64,000 nt of DNA, from contig CAVQEG010000001.1 in the NCBI GenBank assembly GCA_963711465.1, forward strand, positions 248,001-312,000, in the 5' to 3' direction. Positions within the stretch are counted from its first letter, which is position 1. Every line of letters begins with the position of its first letter. Shown piece after piece: positions 50,501-58,328 of the stretch. Origin of the DNA: CAVQEG01 sp963711465 (GTDB lineage Bacteria; Bacteroidota; Ignavibacteria; OLB7). The position numbers were made by a program, and so were the translations under genes. A model generated the notes under the pieces. That model was not told where the DNA came from. It was given only the letters and a program-made list of their open reading frames with translations, and did no database searches.

Positions 50501-53158
50501 GCCGGAGGCAACGTGATCGGCCACCCATCGATGACCTATCCGGAGGACACGCTCGACTTCGGCTGCATCCACTACGACGCGCGTGCGGTCGACTCGATTC
50601 CCGTGGCAAATCGCGGAGAGTCCGAACTCGTCGTCTCCGACTTCACCATCGAGCCACCGAACGTGTTCCACGTCGATGCCGACACACTGCGAATCGCACC
50701 TGGCGACACGTCGTGGATCGTAATTCGATTCCAGCCCATCGTTCCGGTCAGCCAGTCGGCCCGACTTACCTACCAGGCTCTCAACGTCGCCGGTCAGCGG
50801 GCGCATGTGACATTGCTGGGATGCGCTCTGGCGGGGCAGCTCGATACGCTTGGATCCGGCAACCTTGGCGCGATGTGCGAGGGCGAATTCATCGACACCC
50901 TCATCACGCTGAGCAACGTCGGTGACGCGCCGCTGACGGTGTCGTCGATCACGGCCGATCCGACCGCGGTGAGCGTTACGGTGATCACGCAGCCGCAGCC
51001 GCCGTTCACCATTCCCGCAGGCGGGTCACGCAACGTGGGTCTTCGCCTTGCGCCGCACACCTATGACACGGCCGGTCTGAAGGTCATCATCGAATCCGAC
51101 GGATTCCCGCAGCAGTCGACGATGCGTATCGCCGCGGTCGACGGTTCGCCGCACGCCGCGATTGTGCCGCAGCTCACGTTCGGTCCGCTGGAACTCGAGC
51201 GCGGCGATTCATGTGCGCTCGACACGCTCGTGATCCGCAACGTCGGAGAGCGATCCATGACCATCATGGGAATCTCGATCGATCCCGCCGGCGCGTTCCT
51301 TCCGCTGATCTCGCTACCGCCCGGAACACAGATCGCGGCCGGTGATTCGATCGCGCTGCCGATCGAGCATTGCAGCCGCGGGTACTCGGTCGACGGGCAC
51401 GCCGTCGTGCGTCTGCGAGGCGAGGCGGGATGCGTCGACACTGAGACCGTGGACCTCCTTGGTCGGGTCGCAAGCACGTCGGACCTCGTCATCAGCACCT
51501 CCCACGACGTTTCCTTCAGCGCCACGCACGTCGGCGAGTCCGCGCCTTCGGATACGATCGTCGTCGGCAACCGCGGAACGGCGGACGACACGCTCGAGCC
51601 GCCGCACCTGGTGATGCTCCAGGGAGGCGCCGACAGCGAATTCACGCTCGGCTCCCAGTTACCCGGCGGGCCCATCGTCCAGGGCGCGGAGGTCCGCTTC
51701 GTCGTGAACTTCACGCCGACCTCTGCTGAGATGAAGCACGCTCGCGTCACCTTCCGCAACAAGAGCGGAACGTGGGTCGACTCGGTCGATCTGTATGGCC
51801 GCGGCGTCGAGTCTTCCGACAGCGGGTTGTTCGCTGCCGTCTCGCGGATCGACTTCGACACCGTGCACGTCGGCGATCGGTCGGATCGGGACTCGGTACG
51901 TCTGACGAATCTTTCGTCGAACCCGGTAGAAATTCTCTCGGCAGCACCCGACGATCCGGTGTCGTTCCAGCTCGATGACGCGCCGCTGCCGTGGACGCTC
52001 GCGCCAGGCGCCGACACCGTGATACACTTCCGATTCACTCCACCTGCGGAAGGCCGACGCTCCACTTCCGTAACGCTGGTGAACACGTCGTCCGCACCGG
52101 TACCAGCGATCGCACTGACCGGTGTCGGCGGCCTCGAGCACGCGGCACTGGACCGAACGTCAATTGCATTCACATGTCTGGCCGACGGCGGGGATTCGAC
52201 GGGCGTCGTCACCGTGCACAACGATGGCTCGTGGCCGCTGACGATTTCCAATGCGGCGGGACTCGACGCGACGCCGTTTGTGATCGAGGGACACCCGCTT
52301 CCGGCGCAGGTGGTTCCGGGCGGGTCGCTTCCGCTGACCGTTCGATACCAGGGCTCGACCGAAGGCGCGTCGACGACCTTGCGACTGGCGAACTCCACCG
52401 GCAGCGATCTGCTTGTCGCGCTCAACGCGTGGGCGTGCGCATCGCGTGACTCGGTCCGACTGTGGCTGTCGAATACCGACGCGTATCCGGGCGACGTCGT
52501 CGAGATACCGGTCGACATCGATCTCGGGCAGGCAACCGCGAATGCGATCGACTATTCGATCACGATCGACTTCGACCCGACCGTACTTCTGCCGCTGGTC
52601 AAGGGGCGGAGCCGGTTCCAACCGGTCGACATCGGCGGGAGTCTCAGCGCCGATGCATCGCTGACGGAGGTGAAGTCGGGACGCATGAGGCTCACCGGAA
52701 CGATCGCGCCGGGCGGCAGTACCGGACGGCTGGCGAGAATCCCGCTGCTGGCACTGCAGAGCTCGGTGCCCGGTACGGAGCTGAAGGTGGTCGAAGTCGG
52801 CGGAACGCTCGGATCGTTCGATCGACTGCCGGACCAGAAGGCGTTCTTCTCCCTCGACGGATGCGAAGCGGGGAGCGGATCGATCCCGACGGGAATCATC
52901 GCGGCACTCGACCGCGTGGTGCCGAACCCCGTCACGGGGAGCGCGACCATCGCATACCACGTGCCCTATCGTACGACCGTCCGGATCAGTCTGTACGATG
53001 CGAACGGAACGCTCGTCAAGCGGCTGGTCGACGGTGTTCACGATGCCGGACACTACTCGGTGAAGATCGATGTGGCGGCCTTCGATGGCGGTGCGTACTT
53101 CTACGAAATGCAGTGCGGGAATTTCCGACAGGTGCGCCGCATGCAGATAGAGCCCTGA
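47507..53158 (+). CDS. Giant secreted choice-of-anchor D protein with glycine-rich segment and T9SS sorting domain
   Basis: A 1,883-residue exported protein. The GTG at 47507 is the only start ahead of the hydrophobic segment ARSIVAVAVLAFFCRPVSAPAQ (residues about 32-53). Order: a propeller-like region (55-420, VQFDAWGNEHVVWG-type repeats), beta domains, then a glycine-rich segment at about 625-898 (many GGGG and GGAGG runs). From about residue 1,010 follow five or more choice-of-anchor D/HYDIN-like sandwiches (DTLDFGCIHYDARAVDSIPVANRG, RIDFDTVHVGDRSDRDSVRLTN). A cohesin-like domain begins at about 1,651 (LWLSNTDAYPGDVVEIPV). The sorting domain is VVPNPVTGSATIAYHV ... LYDANGTLVKRLVDG ... GAYFYEMQ. 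It is the larger counterpart of the protein at 7,030. Confidence 0.88.
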   Translation: MGSTTNTQLECDLSDAHAPLRYAPADSSFTAARSIVAVAVLAFFCRPVSAPAQDAWWLYREIDQRMIQEYNPQVQFDAWGNEHVVWGAADPERSGLQLFYSNDVSGRFCRPIQATWGGTVFDSTNAEISSFVFRLDRNSVVHLAYVANVQNRLQLQYTRNDSNGFAEPIILGEHLRYDMAVDSTGMPHVVWIDVENQRIGLNYWNPRLKEPVQLASHPCNSVSGGCDVGYPDVEVGKDGRLDVAFRADSSAYFFTWPPGPGSIEQLPSPKFDPNATRLGTGDLRIRMALDTDGDAHIIIPQVRFGSYSLVYVFRPVNGPAGWRTLEVNRLDSLPVGFDIACNAADRLTAVWTVRKDRNGVLQTRAVDFTPPGGWSGWQLGEEQTFDLGRTASPGGLPRRAFHVAARGDRVAVTTLATESTGDSLATRLGLLELTSRRPQIAYIEPDAAAAGMNVVVETVAPFRAIGAFGADGFDPSRVSLRLIDPADADRVVIGPTVVSWNGRLLSTMLFVRAGAEPGGVPIAVNVDGRVSNVDTFHIVVPTGGTFQGGGRIPLARSRRGVIVVDSLVLRNGVFTIDPVDVDPVLPGNQGMLPVTILSLGPVRIDSDAVLSVSAPGLRDSTLVPDAGPGGGGGGSGGWVEGGRGYTGGGGPGRLFEVGVVGASVGSGGMRSGRYSGGPGLAGTPGGAGYPEAPGGGGLGHPFGASGMFGGISNREPAGTFSGGFGGGSAGHNALDALRRPTGGGGGGNATPGGTGNAPNEESNGGWIVGTPQLVPLAGGSGGGGGGYDGSGFVTGGGGGGALALFSYDTLSIAGRIEADGAHGANAGTGGAGGGGGGAGGAIILGAKGALVLDLSAHLEALGGAGGHGLRPDDPSGGQGGAGRIRIDGNGGLAAGRCKPAVGYSGPSTGGSSAFIADTGSFVSGFGQPGSHVRLFVKRENGQWAYSTPIDTVVGDDGTWRARLRGDFRGEKIYLVAMQAVDTASDDEYADAPAWVMSSAGGNVIGHPSMTYPEDTLDFGCIHYDARAVDSIPVANRGESELVVSDFTIEPPNVFHVDADTLRIAPGDTSWIVIRFQPIVPVSQSARLTYQALNVAGQRAHVTLLGCALAGQLDTLGSGNLGAMCEGEFIDTLITLSNVGDAPLTVSSITADPTAVSVTVITQPQPPFTIPAGGSRNVGLRLAPHTYDTAGLKVIIESDGFPQQSTMRIAAVDGSPHAAIVPQLTFGPLELERGDSCALDTLVIRNVGERSMTIMGISIDPAGAFLPLISLPPGTQIAAGDSIALPIEHCSRGYSVDGHAVVRLRGEAGCVDTETVDLLGRVASTSDLVISTSHDVSFSATHVGESAPSDTIVVGNRGTADDTLEPPHLVMLQGGADSEFTLGSQLPGGPIVQGAEVRFVVNFTPTSAEMKHARVTFRNKSGTWVDSVDLYGRGVESSDSGLFAAVSRIDFDTVHVGDRSDRDSVRLTNLSSNPVEILSAAPDDPVSFQLDDAPLPWTLAPGADTVIHFRFTPPAEGRRSTSVTLVNTSSAPVPAIALTGVGGLEHAALDRTSIAFTCLADGGDSTGVVTVHNDGSWPLTISNAAGLDATPFVIEGHPLPAQVVPGGSLPLTVRYQGSTEGASTTLRLANSTGSDLLVALNAWACASRDSVRLWLSNTDAYPGDVVEIPVDIDLGQATANAIDYSITIDFDPTVLLPLVKGRSRFQPVDIGGSLSADASLTEVKSGRMRLTGTIAPGGSTGRLARIPLLALQSSVPGTELKVVEVGGTLGSFDRLPDQKAFFSLDGCEAGSGSIPTGIIAALDRVVPNPVTGSATIAYHVPYRTTVRISLYDANGTLVKRLVDGVHDAGHYSVKIDVAAFDGGAYFYEMQCGNFRQVRRMQIEP

Positions 53159-53160
53159 GC

Positions 53161-53415
53161 ATGGCAGAGATTCAGTTTTCGAAGGAGGAGCGCGAGCTGA
53201 TCGTGCGGAAGATTCAGGACTACTTCCAGAAGGAACTCGAACAGGAGATCGGTCAGTTCGACGCGGAGTTCCTGCTCGACTTCTTCACGAACGAAGTGGG
53301 CGCCTACTTCTACAACCGTGGGCTGTACGATGCCCGGGGAATTCTGGTCAACCGGCTGGCGGATATCACCGACGCCTACTACGAACTGGAGAAGCCGACC
53401 GAATTCTCCAAGTGA
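53161..53415 (+). CDS. DUF2164-family protein
   Basis: An 84-residue cytoplasmic protein of unknown function. The sequence IQFSKEERELIVRKIQDYFQKELEQEIGQFDAEFLLDFF...GAYFYNRGLYDAR matches the DUF2164 pattern (a 'K.Y...E...E-G.F.A..LLDF....G...YN.G..DA' core). The start at 53161 is two bases after the stop of the surface-protein gene. Its last 37 bp overlap the 3' end of the convergent Ppx/GppA gene. Nothing suggests a link with the surface protein beyond adjacency. Confidence 0.88.
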   Translation: MAEIQFSKEERELIVRKIQDYFQKELEQEIGQFDAEFLLDFFTNEVGAYFYNRGLYDARGILVNRLADITDAYYELEKPTEFSK

Positions 53416-54332
53416 CCGCGCCCGATCTCGCGCTCGAGCACGCCATAGCGAACCCCTCGCGTGCTGACGATGATTGCGTCGACTCCGTAGTGGTGAACGA
53501 ATTCCTCCAGGATCACCGCCCCTGCAAGCAGCACATCGGCGCGTTCCGAGGGAACCTGAGGGAGGGCGGCAACGTCCTGCTGCGTCATCGTCGTTAGCTG
53601 CGCGGTCAGACGCTTGATCGTCGTGGAGGTGAGCCGTCGGCCGTTGAGTTCCGCCGCGTCGAACCGCTCCATCCCTGCGTCGATTGCGCCAAGCGTCGTC
53701 ACCGTTCCCGCCACGCCGACGACTGCGGTGTGCCGTGGAATTGCGATCGCTGTCAGTAGCGCCTCGCGCACGAGGACGCGCGCATGCTCGAGTTCGCCGA
53801 TCAGCGGCGGGAGCGCCGTGAAGCAGCGTTCGGTGAGGCGTACGGCGCCGACGTCGAGACTGACTGCGCGGTCGACGCCTTTGGAGGAACCCAGAGCTAT
53901 CTCCGTGCTGCCGCCACCGATGTCGATCACCGCCCGATGTTCCGCTGATGCCTCGACGTTCAGGTCGAAGAACGCGCCGCGATAGGTCAGCGCTGCCTCC
54001 TGGTCGCCATCGACCACTTCGATTCCGATGCCGGTACGCTCACGCATTGCCGCGATGAATTCGTCGCGATTGCGGGCGTCGCGCAGTGCGCTGGTGCCGA
54101 AGGCCACGATGCGTTCCGCGCCGAACCCCTCGGCGATGGTCCGGTATCGCGCGAGAAATCCCGCGACGCGATCGAACGTATCCGGACCGATGGTCCTCGT
54201 CGCGTCGACGCCCCGTCCGAGACGGGCGATCTCGTGGTGGTCGTCGAGCACGCGGATCGAACCGTCGGACTCCACCTCGGCGGTCACCATGAGTATCGTA
54301 TTCGTCCCGATGTCGATTACCGACAGCCTCAT
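53379..54332 (-). CDS. Ppx/GppA-family phosphatase (exopolyphosphatase or pppGpp hydrolase)
   Basis: A 317-residue ASKHA-fold phosphatase that hydrolyses polyphosphate or pppGpp; which one is not resolvable. Motifs: VIDIGTNTILMVTAEV (phosphate 1 loop), FGTSALRDARNRDEF, the catalytic-region glutamate in VVDGDQEAALTYRGA, AVIDIGGGSTEIALG (phosphate 2), and GVAGTVTTLGAI. The start at 54332 (MRLSVIDIG) is chosen over an ATG at 54356 because it overlaps the prmA stop as ATGA. Length fits the short single-module family without the C-terminal HD domain. Last gene of the ydcF-like/prmA/ppx operon. Confidence 0.93.
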   Translation of the reverse strand: MRLSVIDIGTNTILMVTAEVESDGSIRVLDDHHEIARLGRGVDATRTIGPDTFDRVAGFLARYRTIAEGFGAERIVAFGTSALRDARNRDEFIAAMRERTGIGIEVVDGDQEAALTYRGAFFDLNVEASAEHRAVIDIGGGSTEIALGSSKGVDRAVSLDVGAVRLTERCFTALPPLIGELEHARVLVREALLTAIAIPRHTAVVGVAGTVTTLGAIDAGMERFDAAELNGRRLTSTTIKRLTAQLTTMTQQDVAALPQVPSERADVLLAGAVILEEFVHHYGVDAIIVSTRGVRYGVLEREIGRGHLENSVGFSSS

Positions 54333-55159
54333 CGTGTCCACCTCGTTGCTACCCATTCGTTTTCACGTTCCTCGGCAACCGCGTGCAGACCATGGTCGGA
54401 TGCGACGCGCGCCAGCCAGTCGTAGTCCTCGATGAGCACACCCGAGGTGAAGATCGAACTGTCCTCCGAAGGCGTGAGCCGTTCGACGAGCTCGGGCATG
54501 AGGCGTGCGATGAGGTTCAGATGGAGATTGGCAAGCACGTGGTCGTACCGCCCCGGCTCGATCTGCTCCAGCTCGCAACTGCGTACCTCGATGGTCTCCT
54601 CGACATGGTTGGCCCGAACGTTCTCCACGGCATTCCCGGTTGCCCACTCGTTGTTGTCGAATGCGAGCACGTACTCTGCACCCCGCATTGCCGCGAGGAT
54701 GGCGAGCACGCCTGTGCCGGTACCCACGTCGAGCACCCGCTTGGAGGCGAAGTCGGCGTCGATCATCAGGCGGGCGATCAGTCGCGTCGACTCATGGTGG
54801 CCGGTGCCGAAGGACATCTTCGGATCGATGGTGATCACCACGTCGGATGCCGAGACGACCGGATGCCAGCTCTGCGTGATCACCAGGCCCGGCGCCACCT
54901 GCACCGGTTCGAGCGACTCCTCGAACTGCGCGTTCCAGTTCTGCTCCTCGATCCGTTCGCGGGTTATGATGGCGTTCTCCGGCAGCCAGTCCGCGACGCT
55001 CTCGGCGACCTCGTCGGTGAGGTCGACCTCATCGAAGTAGAGCACCGCGCGCGTGCCTTCGTCGACGGTACCGGTGACGGGCAGCAAGGTGCTCATTGCG
55101 AGGATGCGTTCCAGCGAAGGCCGGTCTGCGGTGCAACTGAGGGCGACGTAGTGCTTCAT
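54329..55159 (-). CDS. prmA: Ribosomal protein L11 methyltransferase
   Basis: A 276-residue SAM-dependent methyltransferase that trimethylates ribosomal protein L11. The N-terminal substrate-recognition domain (1-90) includes the linker EEQNWNAQFEESLEPVQVAPGLVI. The catalytic domain has DPKMSFGTGHHESTRL, SAM motif I VLDVGTGTGVLAILAA, and the NLHL motif (DHVLANLHLNLIARLMPEL) where PrmA proteins have N[IL]xxxx. The start overlaps the upstream gene's stop (ATGA at 55,156-55,159) and its own stop overlaps the ppx start the same way. The three genes are therefore translationally coupled. Confidence 0.95.
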   Translation of the reverse strand: MKHYVALSCTADRPSLERILAMSTLLPVTGTVDEGTRAVLYFDEVDLTDEVAESVADWLPENAIITRERIEEQNWNAQFEESLEPVQVAPGLVITQSWHPVVSASDVVITIDPKMSFGTGHHESTRLIARLMIDADFASKRVLDVGTGTGVLAILAAMRGAEYVLAFDNNEWATGNAVENVRANHVEETIEVRSCELEQIEPGRYDHVLANLHLNLIARLMPELVERLTPSEDSSIFTSGVLIEDYDWLARVASDHGLHAVAEERENEWVATRWTR

Positions 55160-56136
55160 GCGGTCGTAAGGTAGTAGGTCCAGAAGGCAGCCACTTCCCG
55201 AGCGATCTGTCCGAGTGGCGTTGGCTGGTGATCCCGGGCGGGGACGGTCCGTGTCGGGATTCCACTCCGGTCGAAGGCGAGCTTGATTCGCAACAGGTGA
55301 TAGAAGTTGCTGACGGCCAGCACCCGGCGTACGTCGATACCGCTGGTGACCGAGGGGAGATTCGAGACGGTTGCGCGTGTCGACAGCCCGTTGGAATCGA
55401 CCAGGATGGCGGTCGGCGGAATGCCGTTCAGCAGCGCCAGGCGCCGCATCGCTTCAGGTTCGCTCACAGGCCCGTCACCGGGTCCGCCGGAGAAGATCAC
55501 GATGGGAGCGAGTCCCTGATGGTAGAGTTCGCAGGCCGTGGCGACGCGGTCGCGGAGGGGACGCGACGGCGTGCCATCGGCGTAGGTGTGCGCACCGAAC
55601 ACGACGATGGCGTCGGCCGGACGACGGTAGTCGGTGTGCCCGAACGAATAGAACTGCGCGGCGGGGAATGCGATGGCGGCAAGCATTGCGGATGCGAACA
55701 CCGAGCGGGAGCTCGAGCCGACGTCTGCGGGAATCGAAAGGTGGACTGCGAGCATCGCAGCAACGACGGCGAACATCGCGTGCGTGAGCGGGCAGCGGGG
55801 TGCCGCCGCCAGGGACCCGGCGACGATGCGGCCGTATGCGACGGAGTTGAGCAGCAGCGTGACGGCGACCGCCGTAAGCACGCCGGTGATTGCAAGCGAT
55901 GCTGCGCGCGACGGCCTTCGCGCGAACGAGAAGGCGAGCAGACCTGTACCGATGATCAATTCGATCGGCACGCGCAGTGCGGGTACCACGATGCGGAGAT
56001 CGATCCACAGGACGGTCTGGTCGAATTCGGGACGGAGCAGTCCGCCAATCGCATTCAGTACCGTGAACGATCCGAGGAAGAGGGCGGCGCCACGAATCGC
56101 GACGGCGAGCGGAGTGATGAGCAACGGCCTGGTCAT
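55156..56136 (-). CDS. YdcF-type membrane protein (DUF218)
   Basis: A 326-residue inner-membrane protein. Five or so hydrophobic segments occupy residues 1-165. A DUF218/YdcF domain (about 170-326) follows, with ADAIVVFGAHTYADGTPSRPLRDRVATACELYHQGLAPIVIFSGGPGDGPVSEPEAMRRLA (broken here by normal spacing), then LVDSNGLSTRATVSN and LAVSNFYHLLRIKLAF. Relatives (ElyC, SanA, YdcF) act in envelope biogenesis, possibly on undecaprenyl lipid carriers. First gene of the coupled operon with prmA and ppx; divergent from the YtxH gene. Confidence 0.9.
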   Translation of the reverse strand: MTRPLLITPLAVAIRGAALFLGSFTVLNAIGGLLRPEFDQTVLWIDLRIVVPALRVPIELIIGTGLLAFSFARRPSRAASLAITGVLTAVAVTLLLNSVAYGRIVAGSLAAAPRCPLTHAMFAVVAAMLAVHLSIPADVGSSSRSVFASAMLAAIAFPAAQFYSFGHTDYRRPADAIVVFGAHTYADGTPSRPLRDRVATACELYHQGLAPIVIFSGGPGDGPVSEPEAMRRLALLNGIPPTAILVDSNGLSTRATVSNLPSVTSGIDVRRVLAVSNFYHLLRIKLAFDRSGIPTRTVPARDHQPTPLGQIAREVAAFWTYYLTTA

Positions 56137-56256
56137 GGCATGCGGATCGGTGGGTCCGATTCATCTTCGGAGCGGGTACCGGCGGCATGGTACACGCGTG
56201 CTGAGACTCCTCGTTACATGGGGTCGTTCCGGGCTTTCATCCCGGCGTGCCGGTGT

Positions 56257-56285
56257 TTGGCACCGACCTTGTTTCCTGCTATACT
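56257..56285 (+). promoter_or_regulatory. Consensus housekeeping promoter for the YtxH gene
   Basis: TTGGCA at 56,257-56,262, a 17-bp spacer, and TATACT at 56,280-56,285 match the sigma-70 -35/-10 pattern closely. The spacing to the ATG at 56,360 leaves a leader of about 65 nt with a GGAGGAGAG ribosome-binding site at 56,347-56,355. Confidence 0.75.
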
Positions 56286-56359
56286 AGCGCGCCAACGCGG
56301 GGGATGGAGCGGGAAATACCACGCAAACCACTATCAGAAATTCCAACTGGAGGAGAGTC

Positions 56360-56836
56360 ATGCAGTATAACGATGAGTCTGCCGGCAGAGATGCCGGTAC
56401 CACTACGGATTCCGGAATCGGCAAGGGGCTGTTGCTCGGCCTGCTGGCAGGAAGCGCGCTCGGTGCTGCCGCGGCACTGCTGATGGCACCGAAGAGCGGT
56501 CGGGAGCTTCGCGACGACATCGCAAATGCGACCGAGGACTATTCCGATCGAATCGGCGACATGATGAGCAGCGCTTCGGCACGGGCGCAGCAGATCGTCA
56601 ACGAAGGACGCACGCGGGCCGAGCACATCGTCGACGACGCCAGGGTTCGCGCACAGGAAATTCTCGACGACGCCGAGCGCATCGTCAGCGATGCACGCAC
56701 GAAGGCCTCGGGTGAAGGTGGCAAGGCCGTCGAGAGCGTCCGCTCCGAAGCGACGAAGATCGCCGAGGCCGCGAAGGCAGGTTCCGAGGCGTTCAAGGAG
56801 GAGCTGCGCTCGCACCTTCCCGGCGGTAAGGGCTGA
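56360..56836 (+). CDS. YtxH-domain (gas-vesicle/GvpP-like) envelope stress protein
   Basis: A 158-residue protein. An N-terminal glycine/alanine transmembrane-like segment GKGLLLGLLAGSALGAAAALLMAPKSGRELRDDIA contains the YtxH hallmark 'G...G.A.GLL.APKSG.E.R'. It is followed by about 100 residues of amphipathic helix with 'ARAQQIVNEGRTRAEHIVDDARVRAQEILDDAE' periodicity, expected to form a coiled coil or lie on the membrane. Strong ribosome-binding site and a consensus promoter upstream suggest high constitutive expression. Its helical, charged character recalls LEA-like stress proteins. Probably expressed with the DUF948-type gene 41 bp downstream. Confidence 0.88.
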   Translation: MQYNDESAGRDAGTTTDSGIGKGLLLGLLAGSALGAAAALLMAPKSGRELRDDIANATEDYSDRIGDMMSSASARAQQIVNEGRTRAEHIVDDARVRAQEILDDAERIVSDARTKASGEGGKAVESVRSEATKIAEAAKAGSEAFKEELRSHLPGGKG

Positions 56837-56877
56837 GCCGAGCGCTAACCTGGCAATCACTTTCAACGGGCAGGATC

Positions 56878-57582
56878 ATGGTACTTACGTGGATTCTCTA
56901 TCTGGCCGCCGCCATTGCCCTGCTTGGCGTCGCCGGACTGTGCCTCAAGCTCTGGCAGTTCTTCGGCTCACTTCAGCAGAACATCGACGGTGTCAGTGGA
57001 GAAGTGAAGAAGACGGTTGAAACTGTCAATGCCCAGATCGGGTCGATCCAGGGACAGGTCGATCAGATCATGAAGAACGTGGCGGGGATCAGCGGGCAGG
57101 GCGAGGAGACGCTCTCACGCGTGAACACGTCGATCGACCGCGTCAACGCGCAGCTCGTCGAGGTGCAGGGAATCGTCTCGAGTCTGAAGGAGATCAGCGG
57201 CGATGCCGAACGCATGACCGAGGACGTCGCCGACGTTCTGCACGAAACGCGCAACGTCGTCGTGAGTCTCATCGATCTTGAGCAGGACATCCAGCGGAAG
57301 GTGTCGCTGCCGGTAACGGAATTCATGTCGGTCTTCAGCGCCGTCGGACGCGGGATTCGCGTGTTCCGCCACCGGATGGGAGAGGACGGAGCGACCGTGC
57401 GACGCTACCAGACGGCCTACGACGAATCCACCGACGATGTCGAATCCATCGATGAGGAGGAATCCGAGGAGCGCTCCGGAGCAGAGGTCCGCGCCGCGGC
57501 CGCGGGCGAACGCTTCACACCGCCAGCCGGCGTTCCGAATCGACGTGAGCAGGAGGCCGAGCGACACGAGCTGGCCGAATAG
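56878..57582 (+). CDS. DUF948-type single-pass coiled-coil membrane protein
   Basis: A 234-residue protein. One N-terminal transmembrane helix (ILYLAAAIALLGVAGLCLKLWQFF). Then comes a long heptad-like region (about 30-145, VKKTVETVNAQIGSIQGQVDQIMKNVAG... VNTSIDRVNAQLVEVQGIV) reminiscent of DUF948 and of methyl-accepting-protein stalks. A disordered acidic C-terminal tail of 60 residues rich in Glu follows. Frequently found beside YtxH proteins, as here. Function unknown; a general-stress or envelope role is inferred from that pairing. Confidence 0.82.
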   Translation: MVLTWILYLAAAIALLGVAGLCLKLWQFFGSLQQNIDGVSGEVKKTVETVNAQIGSIQGQVDQIMKNVAGISGQGEETLSRVNTSIDRVNAQLVEVQGIVSSLKEISGDAERMTEDVADVLHETRNVVVSLIDLEQDIQRKVSLPVTEFMSVFSAVGRGIRVFRHRMGEDGATVRRYQTAYDESTDDVESIDEEESEERSGAEVRAAAAGERFTPPAGVPNRREQEAERHELAE

Positions 57583-57632
57583 CATAGCAGTTCGCACCAC
57601 GCGAGCACCGCCCCTCGCACACTGCTCCTCGT

Positions 57633-58328
57633 ATGCTTCTCATAGAGATCGGCAACACCACCGTCAAGCTCGTCCGACCCGGCCACGACGGGGCCTTCGA
57701 CGTCGTGCGCCTCGATGCACCGGAGGACGTGCTGCGGATGGTCGCCGATGAATCGGGCGAGATTGTCTGCGCGCCGGTCGGAGGGGAGCTGTCCTCACGC
57801 CTCCTCGGTCAGATGCAGCGTTCCTCCGACGTCCGGGTGCTCACCGCCTCGGACGTCGCGTCGTTCGTCGGCGATTCCTACCGGACGCCCGATTCGCTGG
57901 GACTCGATCGCGTCCTCAATCTGCTGGCCCTCGATCACGATGCCATCGTGATTTCCTGCGGCACCGCCATTACCGTCGACGCAACCATCAACGGCAATCC
58001 GCGCTGGGGTGCAATTCTACCCGGATTTGCAACGGCTGCGTCCGGACTGCACGAGCGGGTTCCGACGCTGCCACTGGTTTCACTCGCCGAGGCCGTTGGA
58101 ATTCCCGCGCGGACGTCGGTCGAATCGGTAGCCAACGGCGTGCTGCTGGGAACCGCACGGGCGGCACAGTCGATCGGCGAGGAACTCGCTCCCCACACGG
58201 CGACGGTCCTCACCGGCGGTGACGCCGCGACGATGCGCCGACTGTGGAATGGAACGCTACCGACGATCGATGATGCGCTGCTGTTTCGTGGAATGCTGCG
58301 GGTGGTCTCAGATGGCCGGACTCTGTAG
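57633..58328 (+). CDS. coaX: Type III pantothenate kinase
   Basis: A 231-residue ASKHA-fold kinase that phosphorylates pantothenate in the first step of coenzyme A synthesis, not inhibited by CoA and dependent on a monovalent cation. Motifs: LIEIGNTTVKL at the N-terminus, where the usual Asp of DxGNTxxK is Glu; the pantothenate-binding YRTPDSLGLDRVLNLLA; ISCGTAITVDATINGNPRWGAILPGF; and VANGVLLGTARA. The C-terminal VLTGGDAATM is the last nucleotide-binding loop. The Asp-to-Glu change deserves a check but is conservative. Its 3' end overlaps the convergent ispH gene by 21 bp. Confidence 0.92.
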   Translation: MLLIEIGNTTVKLVRPGHDGAFDVVRLDAPEDVLRMVADESGEIVCAPVGGELSSRLLGQMQRSSDVRVLTASDVASFVGDSYRTPDSLGLDRVLNLLALDHDAIVISCGTAITVDATINGNPRWGAILPGFATAASGLHERVPTLPLVSLAEAVGIPARTSVESVANGVLLGTARAAQSIGEELAPHTATVLTGGDAATMRRLWNGTLPTIDDALLFRGMLRVVSDGRTL

